A DNA stretch of 64,000 nt from Gammaproteobacteria bacterium (GTDB lineage Bacteria; Pseudomonadota; Gammaproteobacteria; Steroidobacterales; Steroidobacteraceae): positions 31,103-95,102 of the forward strand of contig SCUD01000171.1 of assembly GCA_004297335.1 (NCBI GenBank), in the 5' to 3' direction. The notes under the pieces were generated by a model. That model ran no database searches and was not told the origin of the DNA. It was given only the letters and a program-made list of their open reading frames with translations. Of the stretch, positions 48,363 through 59,681 are shown one piece after another. Every line of letters starts with the position of its first letter. Position 1 is the first letter of the stretch. The translations under genes were made by a program, and so were the position numbers.

Positions 48363-50531
48363 ATGAACAGCACCATCCAGTTCGCAGTCGGCGCCGACGG
48401 CATCGCCATCCTGACCATCGATTGCCCGGGCCGGCCGGTCAACCTGATCACGCCGGAGATGACCGCCGACCTGGTCGCCGCGGTCGAGCGCATCGCGACT
48501 GACGCCGCCGTCCGCGGTGCGATCATCACCTCGGCCAAGGCCGACTTCATGGCCGGCGCGGATCTCAAGGACTTCGCCACGGCCTGGAATCGCGGTGTGA
48601 CCGCGGTGCAGGCTGCCGGGACCAGCCGCAATTTCAGCCGCCTGTACCGGCGGCTCGAGACCTGCGGCAAACCGGTCGTCGCGGCGATCAACGGCCTGGC
48701 CCTTGGCGGCGGCTTCGAACTCGCTCTCGCCTGCCATTACCGCGTACTGGCCGACGAGCCGAAGGTCGTTGTCGGCCTGCCGGAGGTGAAAGTCGGCCTG
48801 CTGCCCGGCGCCGGTGGCACGCAGCGGCTGCCACGCCTGATCGGCATCGCCAACGCGCTGCCCTTGATGCTCGAGGGCCGGCACGTGCGGCCGGCGGAGG
48901 CCCTGAAGCTCGGCATCGTGCATGAGCTCGCGCCGCGCGCGGAGCTGCTCGAACGGGCCCGCCGCTGGCTGGCCGGTTCGCCCGAGCCGTCGCAGCCCTG
49001 GGACCGCAAGGGTTTCCGGGTACCCGGCGGCGCCGGACTGATGAACCCGGTAATCGCGCAGACCTTCATGGGCGCGAACGCAATGGTCGCGCGCGAGACG
49101 ATGGGGAACTATCCGGCGCCGGTGGCAATCCTGTCCTGCGTGTACGAGGGCACGCAGCTGCCGATCGACGCCGGCCTCGCGGTCGAGTCGAAGTACTTCG
49201 GGACCCTGCTCGCCGGCCCGGTCGCGCACAACCTGATGTGCACGATGTTCATCAACAAGGGGCTCGCCGACGGGCTCGCGCGCCGTCCGCGCGAGGTACC
49301 GAAGAGCCGGGTCACGAAGCTCGGCGTACTCGGCGCCGGCATGATGGGCGCCGGCATCGCCAATGTGGCCGCCCAGGCCGGCATCGATGTCGTGCTGCTC
49401 GACTCCACCGCGGAACTCGCCGAGCGGGGCCGCGGGCACACGCGCGAACTGCTCGCGCGGGAGGTCGCGCGTGGCCGGCTGGATCAGGCGCGGGCCGACG
49501 CCGTGCTGGCGCGCATCCGCCCCACCAGCGACTACGCCGATCTCACTGGCTGCGAGCTGGTAGTCGAAGCCGTGTTCGAGGACCGCGCGATCAAGGCCGC
49601 CGTCACCGCACAGGCCGAAGCGGTGCTGGACAAGGACGCCGTGTTCGCGAGCAACACCTCGACGCTGCCGATCACCGGCCTCGCCAAGGCCTCGAAGCGG
49701 CCGGCGCGGTTCATCGGCGTGCACTTCTTCTCGCCGGTCGAGAAGATGCCGCTCGTGGAGATCATCATCGGCAAGCGTACCGATGCGGTGACCATCGCCC
49801 GCGCCTGCGATTTCGTCGCGCAGCTGCGCAAGACGCCGATTCTCGTCAATGACAGCCGCGGCTTCTTCACCAGTCGCGTGTTCAGCACTTTCGTCACCGA
49901 GGGCCAGGCGCTGCTCGCCGAAGGGGTCGCGCCGGCGTTGATCGAGAACGCGGCGCGCCTTGCCGGCATGCCGGTCGGGCCACTGGCGGTTGCCGACGAG
50001 GTCTCGCTGGAACTCGCGTGGCGGGTCATGCAGCAGACCGAGGCGGACCTGGGCGCCCGTTACCGCCGGCCCGTCAGTTATGAGGTGACCCGCCGGATGG
50101 TCCTCGACCTGCACCGACCGGGGCGCCGCCAGGGCGCGGGCTTCTATGAGTATCCGGCGGAGGGACCGAAGCGTCTCTGGCCGGGGCTCGCCGAGCACTG
50201 GCCGGTTGCCAGCGTACAACCCACCGTCCTGGAGGTGCGGGAGCGGCTGCTGTACATCCAGGCGCTGGAGACCGCGCGCTGCGTCGAGGAAGGCGTGCTG
50301 ACCGATCCGGCGGACGGCGACCTGGGTTCGATCCTGGGTATCGGCTTTCCCGCCTGGACGGGAGGCACCCTCGCCTTCATCGACACGCTCGGCATCGGCC
50401 GCTTCGTGGCCGACTGCGAGCGGCTCGCGCGCCGGCACGGCCCGCGATTCCGTCCGTCCCGCTGGCTGCGGCAGCGCGCCGCCCGCGGCGAGAGCTTTCA
50501 TCCCGGAGCGCGCGGCAGCCAGGCCGCCTGA
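48363..50531 (+). CDS. Multifunctional enoyl-CoA hydratase/3-hydroxyacyl-CoA dehydrogenase
   Basis: 722 residues. The N-terminal crotonase domain has the oxyanion loop GLALGGGFELALACHYR and the catalytic Glu pair in GLPEVKVGLLPGAGGTQRLP. The NAD-binding domain begins LGVLGAGMMGAGIANVAAQAG at about 320. The dehydrogenase active site has VHFFSPVEKMPLVEII (His) and NDSRGFFTSR. A C-terminal domain follows. It carries out the second and third steps of beta-oxidation, as FadB and FadJ do. It starts directly after the thiolase stop, so both subunits probably form one complex. Confidence 0.94.
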   Translation: MNSTIQFAVGADGIAILTIDCPGRPVNLITPEMTADLVAAVERIATDAAVRGAIITSAKADFMAGADLKDFATAWNRGVTAVQAAGTSRNFSRLYRRLETCGKPVVAAINGLALGGGFELALACHYRVLADEPKVVVGLPEVKVGLLPGAGGTQRLPRLIGIANALPLMLEGRHVRPAEALKLGIVHELAPRAELLERARRWLAGSPEPSQPWDRKGFRVPGGAGLMNPVIAQTFMGANAMVARETMGNYPAPVAILSCVYEGTQLPIDAGLAVESKYFGTLLAGPVAHNLMCTMFINKGLADGLARRPREVPKSRVTKLGVLGAGMMGAGIANVAAQAGIDVVLLDSTAELAERGRGHTRELLAREVARGRLDQARADAVLARIRPTSDYADLTGCELVVEAVFEDRAIKAAVTAQAEAVLDKDAVFASNTSTLPITGLAKASKRPARFIGVHFFSPVEKMPLVEIIIGKRTDAVTIARACDFVAQLRKTPILVNDSRGFFTSRVFSTFVTEGQALLAEGVAPALIENAARLAGMPVGPLAVADEVSLELAWRVMQQTEADLGARYRRPVSYEVTRRMVLDLHRPGRRQGAGFYEYPAEGPKRLWPGLAEHWPVASVQPTVLEVRERLLYIQALETARCVEEGVLTDPADGDLGSILGIGFPAWTGGTLAFIDTLGIGRFVADCERLARRHGPRFRPSRWLRQRAARGESFHPGARGSQAA

Positions 50532-50542
50532 CGAGCACCACG

Positions 50543-51697
50543 ATGCGCCGCACCATTTTCGAACCTGAGCACGACATGTTCAGGGAAACAGCGCGGCGCT
50601 GGTTCCAGCAGGAGGTCGCGCCGCAGGTCGAGCGCTGGCGCGAGCAGGGTTTCGTCGAGCCCGAGTGGTTCCGCCGCGCCGGCGAGCAGGGTTACCTGCT
50701 GATGTGGGCCGAGGAGCGCTACGGCGGGCTCGGCGTCCCCGACTTCCGCTACGAGCAGATCCTGATCGAGGAGGATACGCGCCACGGCGACATTGGCTTC
50801 TACCTGTCGCTGCACTCGCGCCTGGTCGCGCCCTATATCGGCCACCTCGGCACCGAGGAGCAGAAACAGCGCTTCCTGCCGGCCTGCGCCCGCGGCGAGT
50901 GCATCCTCGGCATCGCGATGACCGAGCCCGGGGCCGGCAGCGACCTGGCCGGCATGCGCACGCGCGCCGTGGACCAGGGCGACCACTGGCTGCTGAATGG
51001 GTCCAAGACCTACATCTCCAACGGCCAGATCGGCAACCTGTTCGTGGTCGCCGCGCGCACCGTGCCAGAAGCACGCCACGGCCTCGGACTGTTCCTCGTC
51101 GAGGACGGCATGGCCGGCTTCCGGCGCGGGCGCAACCTGAAGAAACTCGGCCTGAAGGCCCAGGACACCTCGGAACTCTTCTTCGACGATGTGCGCGTGC
51201 CGAAGGAGAACGTACTCGGCGACCCGGCGCTCGGCTTCCACTACCTGACGAACTTCCTGGCCGAGGAACGGCTGATCAATGCCTGCTGGAACATCTCCCA
51301 CGCCCAGGTCGCGTTCGACCTCACGCTCGACTACGTCCGCGAACGCCGCGCCTTCGGCCGTCCGATCGGTACCTTCCAGAATTCGCGCTTCCGCATGGCC
51401 GAGATGCGCGCGGAGCTCGACGTGATGCAGGTGTTCGTGGACCACTGCGTGATCGAGCACAATGCCGGCCGGCTGACCGGCGAACTCGCGGCCGAGGCCA
51501 AGCTGCTGTCCAGCGAGCTCGAAAATCGCGTGATCGACCAGTGCCTGCAGCTGCATGGCGGCGCCGGCTACATGGACGAATACCGCATCTCGCGCATGTA
51601 CGCCGACGCGCGCATCTCGCGGATCTATGCCGGGACCTCGGAGATCATGAAAGAGATCATCGGCCGTTCACTCGGCCTCGATGACCGCAAGCTGTAG
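50543..51697 (+). CDS. Acyl-CoA dehydrogenase (LCAD/IVD-like)
   Basis: 384 residues. FAD-binding segments are GIAMTEPGAGSDLAGMRT and the WFR-type region around TYISNG. RRAFGRPIGTFQNSRF and LQLHGGAGYMDEY are family signatures. The position of the usual C-terminal catalytic Glu is Ala (RIYAGTSEIM), as in long-chain and isovaleryl-CoA dehydrogenases, where the base is an earlier Glu; here Glu242 in AEERL fits. It introduces the first double bond in beta-oxidation. It follows the multifunctional gene by 11 bases. Confidence 0.93.
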   Translation: MRRTIFEPEHDMFRETARRWFQQEVAPQVERWREQGFVEPEWFRRAGEQGYLLMWAEERYGGLGVPDFRYEQILIEEDTRHGDIGFYLSLHSRLVAPYIGHLGTEEQKQRFLPACARGECILGIAMTEPGAGSDLAGMRTRAVDQGDHWLLNGSKTYISNGQIGNLFVVAARTVPEARHGLGLFLVEDGMAGFRRGRNLKKLGLKAQDTSELFFDDVRVPKENVLGDPALGFHYLTNFLAEERLINACWNISHAQVAFDLTLDYVRERRAFGRPIGTFQNSRFRMAEMRAELDVMQVFVDHCVIEHNAGRLTGELAAEAKLLSSELENRVIDQCLQLHGGAGYMDEYRISRMYADARISRIYAGTSEIMKEIIGRSLGLDDRKL

Positions 51698-51706
51698 GGC
51701 CGGGCC

Positions 51707-53203
51707 TTGAGTACCTCCGTTCGGTCCCTCGGGCATTTCATCGGTGGTCGCGCGGTCGCCGGTGCCTCCGGCCGTGACGGCCCGGTCTACGACCCGGCTG
51801 CCGGCGAGATCACCGCCCGCGTGGCCTTCGCATCCGCGGATGAGACCCGCACGGCGATCGCCGCCGCCGCGGCCGCATTCCCGGCGTGGTCCGCGACGCC
51901 GGCACTGCAGCGGGCGCGCGTGCTGTTCCGCTTCCGGGAGCTGCTCGAACGCCATGCGGACGAACTGGCCGCCGCCATCACCGCCGAGCATGGCAAGGTC
52001 CGGGACGATGCGCGCGGCGAAGTGATCCGTGGCCTGGAGGTCGTGGAGTTCGCCTGCGGCATCCCGCAGCTGCTCAAGGGCGATTACAGCGATGCGGTCG
52101 GCCGTGACATCGACAGCTGGTCGCTGCGCCAGCCGGTGGGAGTCTGCGCCGGCATCACGCCATTCAATTTCCCGGCGATGGTCCCGCTGTGGATGTTCCC
52201 GGTCGCGATCGCCTGTGGCAACAGCTTCGTGCTGAAGCCCTCGGAAAAGGATCCCGGCTGCCCGCTGCGGCTCGCCGAGTTGCTGGCCGAGGCGGGCCTC
52301 CCGCCGGGTGTGTTCAACGTGATCAATGGTGATCGCGAGGCGGTCGACACGCTGCTCACCGATCCGCGCGTGGAAGCCGTCAGCTTCGTCGGTTCGACCC
52401 CGGTCGCCGAGCATGTGTACCGCACCGCTTCCGCGCATGGCAAGCGCGTGCAGGCACTCGGCGGCGCCAAGAACCACCTCATCGTGATGCCGGACGCGGA
52501 CCTCGCCGCGGCCGCGCATGCATTGACCGGCGCCGCCTATGGTTCGGCCGGCGAGCGCTGCATGGCGATCTCGGTCGCCGTCGCCGTCGGTGATGCCGGC
52601 GACCGCCTGGTCGCGGCGCTGCGGCCCGAGCTGGCCGCGATCCGGGTCGCACCGGGCTCGGATCCGGATGCCGACATGGGCCCGCTGGTCACCCGCGAGC
52701 ATCTGGAACGAGTGCTGTCGTACGTCGAGGCGGGAGTCGCCGAGGGTGCCGAACTCCTCGTCGATGGCCGCGGCCGGCACCCCGCCGGCCCTGGTTTCTT
52801 CCTCGGGCCGACGCTCTTCGACCATGTGACCCCGGCAATGCGCATCTGGCGCGAGGAGATCTTCGGCCCGGTGCTGCTCATCGCGCGGGTGCCGGATCTC
52901 GCAGCCGCACTCGCGCTCGTGGCTGGCCATGAATTCGGCAATGGCGCCGCGATCTTCACGCGCGACGGCGGCGCGGCCCGTGAATTCTGCCGCCAGGTCA
53001 CCGCCGGCATGGTCGGCGTGAACGTGCCGATCCCGGTGCCGATGGCTTTCCACAGTTTTGGCGGCTGGAAGCGCTCGCTGTTCGGCCCGCTGCACGTCCA
53101 TGGCCCGGACGGCGTGCGCTTCTACACGCGCCTGAAGACCGTGACCGCGCGCTGGCCCACCGGCGCGACCGGCGGGGGCTTCACGATGCCGACGATGAGG
53201 TAG
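51707..53203 (+). CDS. mmsA: CoA-acylating methylmalonate-semialdehyde dehydrogenase
   Basis: 498 residues from a TTG start; no ATG is better placed. The catalytic Cys285 lies in [40 protein letters not shown] and the C-terminal [19 protein letters not shown] are MmsA/IolA-specific. It converts methylmalonate or malonate semialdehyde with CoA and NAD to propionyl- or acetyl-CoA. Placement in a beta-oxidation operon suggests handling of branched or odd-chain intermediates as from valine or isoprenoid side chains. It lies 9 bases after the acyl-CoA dehydrogenase stop. Confidence 0.93.
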   Translation: MSTSVRSLGHFIGGRAVAGASGRDGPVYDPAAGEITARVAFASADETRTAIAAAAAAFPAWSATPALQRARVLFRFRELLERHADELAAAITAEHGKVRDDARGEVIRGLEVVEFACGIPQLLKGDYSDAVGRDIDSWSLRQPVGVCAGITPFNFPAMVPLWMFPVAIACGNSFVLKPSEKDPGCPLRLAELLAEAGLPPGVFNVINGDREAVDTLLTDPRVEAVSFVGSTPVAEHVYRTASAHGKRVQALGGAKNHLIVMPDADLAAAAHALTGAAYGSAGERCMAISVAVAVGDAGDRLVAALRPELAAIRVAPGSDPDADMGPLVTREHLERVLSYVEAGVAEGAELLVDGRGRHPAGPGFFLGPTLFDHVTPAMRIWREEIFGPVLLIARVPDLAAALALVAGHEFGNGAAIFTRDGGAAREFCRQVTAGMVGVNVPIPVPMAFHSFGGWKRSLFGPLHVHGPDGVRFYTRLKTVTARWPTGATGGGFTMPTMR

Positions 53204-53210
53204 CACCACG

Positions 53211-54806
<1,596 letters not shown>

Positions 54807-54882
54807 GCTGCGTGCGCCGATAGCCTCAGTCGCCGGGCTTCCAGTGCAGCCCGGGCCGGGTCACACCCCCGACCGGTTCCGG

Positions 54883-54910
54883 TTGAATTGTTCACTCAGT
54901 TCACTATACT
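54883..54910 (+). promoter_or_regulatory. Sigma70-type promoter for the second acyl-CoA ligase
   Basis: TTGAAT at 54883-54888 and TATACT at 54905-54910 are 16 bases apart, close to consensus. Transcription would start near 54917, giving a leader of about 32 bases before the ATG at 54949. It sits at the point where base composition falls. Confidence 0.6.
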
Positions 54911-54948
54911 CTCGCGACATCTTCACAGTCAGACCGTTTCGAGGGATC

Positions 54949-56577
54949 ATGCGCGGACTGATGCAGGCGCAGCCGCTGACGACTTCTTCCATCCTGGAAC
55001 ATGCCGAGCGCTGTCATGGCGGGCAACGGATTGTCAGCCGCATGGTCGAGGGTCCGATCCACCGCTGCAGCTACCGGGAACTGGCCGCGCGCAGCCGGCG
55101 CCTGGCCAATGCGCTGCTGAGCCTGGGCATTGCCGGCGACGATGTCATCGGAACCCTGGCCTGGAATGGCTTCCGCCACGTCGAGGCCTGGTATGCGGTA
55201 GCGGGCCTTGGCCACGTCCTCCATACCATCAATCCACGCCTCGCAGCCGGGCAACTCGCCTACATCATCAATCACGCAGAGGACCGCGCCATTCTCGCTG
55301 ACCTGAGCTTCGTTCCCTTGCTGGAAAGCATTGCCGACCAGCTGCCAGGCCTGCGCGACGTCATCATCATGACGGACCGGGAGCACATGCCGGCCACCTC
55401 GCTCCGCAGCGCCCACTGCTACGAGGAACTGCTCGAGCAGTCACCGGCCTCACTGCACTGGCCCGCCCTGCCCGAGGACACGGCCTCCTCACTTTGCTAT
55501 ACCTCGGGCACCACCGGCAGGCCCAAAGGGGTGCTGTATTCGCATCGCTCCACCGTGGTCCACGCGCTGTCCGTATGCACCCCGAACGTCATGGGTCTCG
55601 GCATGCAGTCGGTGGTGTTGCCGGTCGTGCCGATGTTCCATGCCAACGCCTGGGGGACCATTCATGCCGCTCCGATGGCCGGCTCGAAGCTGGTGCTGCC
55701 GGGTCCGTCGATGGACGGGAAGAGCCTGCATGAGCTGATCACCGGCGAGGAAGTGGATGTCGCCGCAGCCGTTCCCACGGTCTGGCAGATGTTCCTGCAG
55801 TACCTGCAGGACAGCAATCAGAGGGTGGACTGCCTGAATCGGGTGATGGTTGCTGGTTCCGCGGTGCCTAGGTCGATGATTGAGATCTTCAAGCGCAAGT
55901 ATGGCGTGACCGTGTGCCATGCCTGGGGCATGACGGAGCTGAGTCCGGTCGGAACCATCAATCATCCGGGCCCTGAGGAGCGCAGCATGGCGGAACAGGA
56001 ACAGCTCGCGCTACGCTGCAAGCAGGGTCGCTTTGTCTACGGCGTAACGGCCAGGATAGTCGACGACGAACAACGGGAACTTCCCTGGAATGGCGCCAGC
56101 GCGGGACACCTGCAGGTGCGCGGACCCTGGATCGCAGCGAGCTACTACAAGGAGACCGGTGATCACCTTCTCGATGAGGACAATTTCATGGATACCGGGG
56201 ACATCGGCACGATTGACGCGAACGGCTACCTGCAGATCACCGACCGTGCCAAGGACCTGATCAAGTCAGGTGGCGAGTGGATATCCTCGGTCGAACTGGA
56301 AGGCCACGCGATGGATCATCCTGATGTCGCGCTCGCCGCGGCGATTGCCATCCCCGATCCCAAGTGGGATCAGCGACCCATCCTGATCGTAAAACTGAAG
56401 CAGGGCCATGCGGCCGAAGCCGAGGATATTCGCGAGTTTGTTGCCCGACGTGTCGCCCGGTGGCAGGCCCCTGAATGGGTCACCGTGACCGATGAGATGC
56501 CGCTCACGGCCACCGGGAAGATCAGCAAGCTGGCCCTGCGACACAGGTATTCGCACCCGGTGCAATCAGTCGACTGA
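54949..56577 (+). CDS. Acyl-CoA ligase, DmdB-like, second paralogue
   Basis: 542 residues from the ATG at 54949; its MRGLMQAQPLTTSSILEHAE matches the N-terminus of the first ligase. ATP-binding motif YTSGTTGRPKGVLYSHRSTV, HAWGMTELSPVG, TGDIGTIDANGYLQIT and LTATGKISKLALR are intact. GAGGGA precedes the start at short spacing. Base composition is lower in GC than the first paralogue, so recent local duplication is unlikely; separate acquisition or rapid divergence fits better. It would activate a carboxylic acid produced by the neighbouring pathway. It converges on the dienoyl-CoA isomerase gene. Confidence 0.92.
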   Translation: MRGLMQAQPLTTSSILEHAERCHGGQRIVSRMVEGPIHRCSYRELAARSRRLANALLSLGIAGDDVIGTLAWNGFRHVEAWYAVAGLGHVLHTINPRLAAGQLAYIINHAEDRAILADLSFVPLLESIADQLPGLRDVIIMTDREHMPATSLRSAHCYEELLEQSPASLHWPALPEDTASSLCYTSGTTGRPKGVLYSHRSTVVHALSVCTPNVMGLGMQSVVLPVVPMFHANAWGTIHAAPMAGSKLVLPGPSMDGKSLHELITGEEVDVAAAVPTVWQMFLQYLQDSNQRVDCLNRVMVAGSAVPRSMIEIFKRKYGVTVCHAWGMTELSPVGTINHPGPEERSMAEQEQLALRCKQGRFVYGVTARIVDDEQRELPWNGASAGHLQVRGPWIAASYYKETGDHLLDEDNFMDTGDIGTIDANGYLQITDRAKDLIKSGGEWISSVELEGHAMDHPDVALAAAIAIPDPKWDQRPILIVKLKQGHAAEAEDIREFVARRVARWQAPEWVTVTDEMPLTATGKISKLALRHRYSHPVQSVD

Positions 56578-56593
56578 GGGCCGGGATCAGGTC

Positions 56594-57424
56594 CTACTTT
56601 CCCAGGACATCCCGGTACTCCGCCGAGGTCCGGTTGCGCTGCGCCGCAATCCCCAGTTGCAGGTCCTCGGAAACGAACATCCCTGCATTCCACAGGGCGA
56701 CCTGCTTGAGGCCTTCCGGCACCGAATGGTCACGGGCATGACGCAGGGCCACCTTGGTTCCGGCCACAGCCAGGGGCGACTTGGCGCTGATCTGCCTGGC
56801 CAGTTCATGGGCGTGAACCGTTGCCGCATCGCTGTCAACGCAGACATCGCAGACGAAGCCAATGGCCCTTGCCTCCGCCGCACCGAGCTTGCAGCCGGTA
56901 TACGCCAGCTTGTTCACCAGCGTCGCCGGCATCAGCCTGGGCAGCCGTTGCAGGGTTCCCAGATCAGCGGTCATGCCGACATTGATCTCGTGGATGGAAA
57001 AATAGGCGTCCGTCGTACAGATGCGCAGGTCCGCTGCGCAGACCAGGTCCAGTCCACCACCGACGCAGGCTCCCTGGATCACAGCGATCACCGGCACGCG
57101 GACCTCTTCCAGCAGGCTGATGACCTGCTGCAGGCGCAGAATCTCCCGGTGAATCCATTCGCGGTAGCGGCCGGGATCCTCATTTTCCCGCGCCCGGACC
57201 TGATCAAAGAACGCCAGATCCATGCCGGCACTGAAGTTCCTGCCCTCGGCGCCAAGGACGAGCGCCCGAATGCGGGTGTTCTCCTCGACTTCCCGTAACA
57301 CCCTGGGAAATTCCTCCCAGAAAGACGCCGACAGGGCGTTGTGCATGTCGGGCCGGTTCAACCGCACCTCGGCCACGTCGCCTTCGCACCGCCAGCTCAG
57401 GCCCTCGTACACTCGCGAGTTCAT
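56594..57424 (-). CDS. Dienoyl-CoA isomerase-like crotonase (ECH1 type)
   Basis: 276 residues of crotonase fold. The oxyanion region is GACVGGGLDLVCAADLR. Residues Asp126, Glu146 and Asp154 have the spacing of the three acidic residues of mammalian delta3,5-delta2,4-dienoyl-CoA isomerase, and HEINVGMTADLGTLQRLPR closely follows that family. It would shift double bonds in unsaturated acyl-CoA so they can be reduced. Its start overlaps the SDR stop (ATGA), pairing it with a 2,4-dienoyl-CoA reductase. A general enoyl-CoA hydratase is a less likely reading. Confidence 0.86.
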   Translation of the reverse strand: MNSRVYEGLSWRCEGDVAEVRLNRPDMHNALSASFWEEFPRVLREVEENTRIRALVLGAEGRNFSAGMDLAFFDQVRARENEDPGRYREWIHREILRLQQVISLLEEVRVPVIAVIQGACVGGGLDLVCAADLRICTTDAYFSIHEINVGMTADLGTLQRLPRLMPATLVNKLAYTGCKLGAAEARAIGFVCDVCVDSDAATVHAHELARQISAKSPLAVAGTKVALRHARDHSVPEGLKQVALWNAGMFVSEDLQLGIAAQRNRTSAEYRDVLGK

Positions 57425-58209
57425 TTCCAGCCCCCTGCACCCATCAGTGCGAGACCGCCATCACACGGGATGATGGCACCGGTAATATACGCCGCCGCTT
57501 CGGAACACAGAAACAGCGCCAGGCTGGCAATTTCATCCATTTCACCAAATCGTCCTGCAGGAATCGCCGCGCACAATCTTTCGACCGCTGCCTGGTCCGG
57601 AGCCAGCCTTGCCATGCCCTCGGTTCCGCTGACAGGACCGGGAGAAATCGCATTGACCCGAATGCCGTCGCCTCCCCACTCCACGGCCAGAGATTGTGTC
57701 AGCAGGTTGATCCCCGCCTTGGCCGCAGAGACATGCGCCTGCCCGGGGTAGGGACTGCTCGCCTGGGGTGCGGAGATGTTGATGACCGCGGCACCAGGCT
57801 TGCGCAGGTGCGCATGCGCGGCACGGAGGACATTGAAGGTGCCGATCAGGTCGATGTCGACGACTGACTTGAAGCCGTTGGCCGACATCTCGGACGCCCT
57901 GGCAACAAAGTTCCCCGCAGCCCCGGAAATCACCACGTCGAAACTGCCGAACTCCGCTCGAATGCTGTCCATGAGCCGCTCGATCCCCGGATAATCCCGT
58001 ACATCGCCAGCGAGCCCCAGCACGGGATTGCCCGTCGCCGCCCATATGGTCTGCGCTGCTGTCTCGATGCGCGTTCGATCTCGACTGATGACCGCCACCC
58101 GGCTGCCATGGCGGGAAAACGCCCTGGCCAGCTCAAGGTTGATCCCGCCGCTGGCACCCGCGACGACCACGGTCCTGCCAGGAAACAGACTCTCCCTGAA
58201 GATGCTCAT
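57421..58209 (-). CDS. SDR reductase of the 2,4-dienoyl-CoA reductase (DECR) family
   Basis: 262 residues. The cofactor loop is VAGASGGINLELARAF, with ISRDR suggesting NADPH. The usual Tyr-x3-Lys is replaced by HVSAAK (Lys164), which is normal in DECR enzymes, and RVNAISPGPVSGTEGMARL matches peroxisomal-type DECR closely. Such enzymes reduce 2,4-dienoyl-CoA to 3-enoyl-CoA during breakdown of unsaturated chains. It is coupled to the isomerase downstream and lies 13 bases after the aldehyde dehydrogenase stop. Confidence 0.87.
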   Translation of the reverse strand: MSIFRESLFPGRTVVVAGASGGINLELARAFSRHGSRVAVISRDRTRIETAAQTIWAATGNPVLGLAGDVRDYPGIERLMDSIRAEFGSFDVVISGAAGNFVARASEMSANGFKSVVDIDLIGTFNVLRAAHAHLRKPGAAVINISAPQASSPYPGQAHVSAAKAGINLLTQSLAVEWGGDGIRVNAISPGPVSGTEGMARLAPDQAAVERLCAAIPAGRFGEMDEIASLALFLCSEAAAYITGAIIPCDGGLALMGAGGWK

Positions 58210-58222
58210 AGGTATGTCGGAG

Positions 58223-59671
58223 TCAGCTGAAGCGAATCAACAGATCAGACAGCTTCCTGAAACCCGTACCGTACGGGGGACGCAGCAGGCGACCCAGGTC
58301 AACCGGTGCCTGCCGGTAGACGGCGCGGGCGTGCGAGAACTGCCTGAAGCCGTGCACGCCATGATAGGCGCCCATGCCGCTGGTCCCGACTCCGCCAAAC
58401 GGCAGGTCGTCAGCGGTATAGTGCATGATCACATCGTTGATGGTCACGCCGCCTGAGCAGGTTTCGCTCAGGATTCTCTGCTGCTCCCGCGTGTCACTAC
58501 CGAAATAGTACAGGGCCAGGGGCCTGGGGCCCGCATTGATGTGTGCGATGACTTCATCAAGGTGCCGGTAGGTCCTGATGACCAGCAACGGCCCGAAGAT
58601 CTCCTCCTTGCTGACGGCACATCGTTCATCGGGCTCGATGATCAGTGTAATCGGCATCAGGTTGCGCGTGTCTCCAGCCGGCTCCACGATCGGCCCCAGC
58701 TCGACGATGCCGGCTCCTGCCGCTCGCGCCTCGTCCACCATGGCCGTCAGCCGCGCCTTGTGCCGCGCACTCACCACCGAAACATAGTCGACGTGCGCCC
58801 TTGCCGGCGGCAGCATCTCCCGGCAGGCCAGCCGCAGTGCATCGACGAAGGGCTCCAGTTGCTGCCGCTCGATGAACAGATAGTCCGGGGCCAGGCAGAT
58901 CTGGCCGGCATTGAACAGCTTTCCAAACAGGGTCTGTCGTGCGGCCACCCGCAACTCCGCACTGTAGCTGACGATGACCGGGGACTTGCCGCCCAGTTCA
59001 AGCGTCAGGGGCACGAGGTTGGCCGCGGCCGCCCGCATGATTTCCCTGGCTACTCCCGCTCCGCCGGTATAGACAAGATGATCAAACGGCAGGGCAGCGA
59101 AGGCCTTGCCAGTCTCGGCGCCACCATTGATCACGGCCACCTCCTCGGCATCGAAAGCCGAGGCAAACATCCGGTGCATCAGCTCGGCAGTCGCGGGCGT
59201 CAGTTCGGACGGCTTGATCATGGCGCGATTTCCGGCTGCAAGGATTCCCGCCAGTGGCACTACCGTGAGGTTCACCGGGAAGTTCCATGGGCTGATCAGC
59301 CCAACACAGCCCAGTGGCTGGTAATGAATCTCCGCCTTTGCCCCGGCGAGATTGAAAGGAAAGTCTACCTTGCGTCGCTCCGGTCTCATCCATCGCCGGA
59401 GGCTTCTCCGGGCAATCCTCAGCGGCTTGATGGAGGTGACCACCTCGGCAAAGCGGCTCTGACACTCGGAGCGGTAGCCAAAGTCCGCCATCAGCGCCGC
59501 GCAGATACCCTTTTCATGCGTCAGCAGAGCGTCGATCAGCCGGTCGAGCCGATCCTCGCGAACCTCGGCACTGACGCAGGTCGTCCGCGCGCCTGCCGCC
59601 CTCTGGGCCGCAAGCACCGTGGGGATCGACCCGCCCGTGGGACCGGCGCTGTTGAGCATCACGTCACGCAC
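58223..59671 (-). CDS. Coniferyl-type aldehyde dehydrogenase
   Basis: 482 residues. Catalytic Cys259 lies in LFNAGQICLAPDY and Glu225 in LELGGKSPVIV. LGCVGLISPWNFPVNLTVVP and EEIFGPLLVIRTYR are typical of class 3-like enzymes annotated as coniferyl aldehyde dehydrogenases. It oxidises an aldehyde to an acid with NAD(P). It follows the TonB receptor gene by 10 bases and precedes the SDR-isomerase pair, suggesting one transcript for uptake and oxidation. Start is uncertain between codons 1 and 5. Confidence 0.9.
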   Translation of the reverse strand: MRDVMLNSAGPTGGSIPTVLAAQRAAGARTTCVSAEVREDRLDRLIDALLTHEKGICAALMADFGYRSECQSRFAEVVTSIKPLRIARRSLRRWMRPERRKVDFPFNLAGAKAEIHYQPLGCVGLISPWNFPVNLTVVPLAGILAAGNRAMIKPSELTPATAELMHRMFASAFDAEEVAVINGGAETGKAFAALPFDHLVYTGGAGVAREIMRAAAANLVPLTLELGGKSPVIVSYSAELRVAARQTLFGKLFNAGQICLAPDYLFIERQQLEPFVDALRLACREMLPPARAHVDYVSVVSARHKARLTAMVDEARAAGAGIVELGPIVEPAGDTRNLMPITLIIEPDERCAVSKEEIFGPLLVIRTYRHLDEVIAHINAGPRPLALYYFGSDTREQQRILSETCSGGVTINDVIMHYTADDLPFGGVGTSGMGAYHGVHGFRQFSHARAVYRQAPVDLGRLLRPPYGTGFRKLSDLLIRFS

Positions 59672-59681
59672 TGCCCAGGCG

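Noticed and set aside
47106..50501. A 1,131-codon minus-strand open frame across the thiolase and multifunctional beta-oxidation genes
   Set aside because: It is antisense to genes with intact active-site motifs, and its own translation has no family features.
50543..51697. Apparent loss of the catalytic Glu in the acyl-CoA dehydrogenase (RIYAGTSEI)
   Set aside because: Long-chain and isovaleryl-type enzymes use an earlier Glu, present here as Glu242 in AEERL.
57421..58209. SDR protein lacking the usual catalytic Tyr
   Set aside because: 2,4-dienoyl-CoA reductases of this family naturally have a different arrangement before the conserved Lys, so it is probably active.
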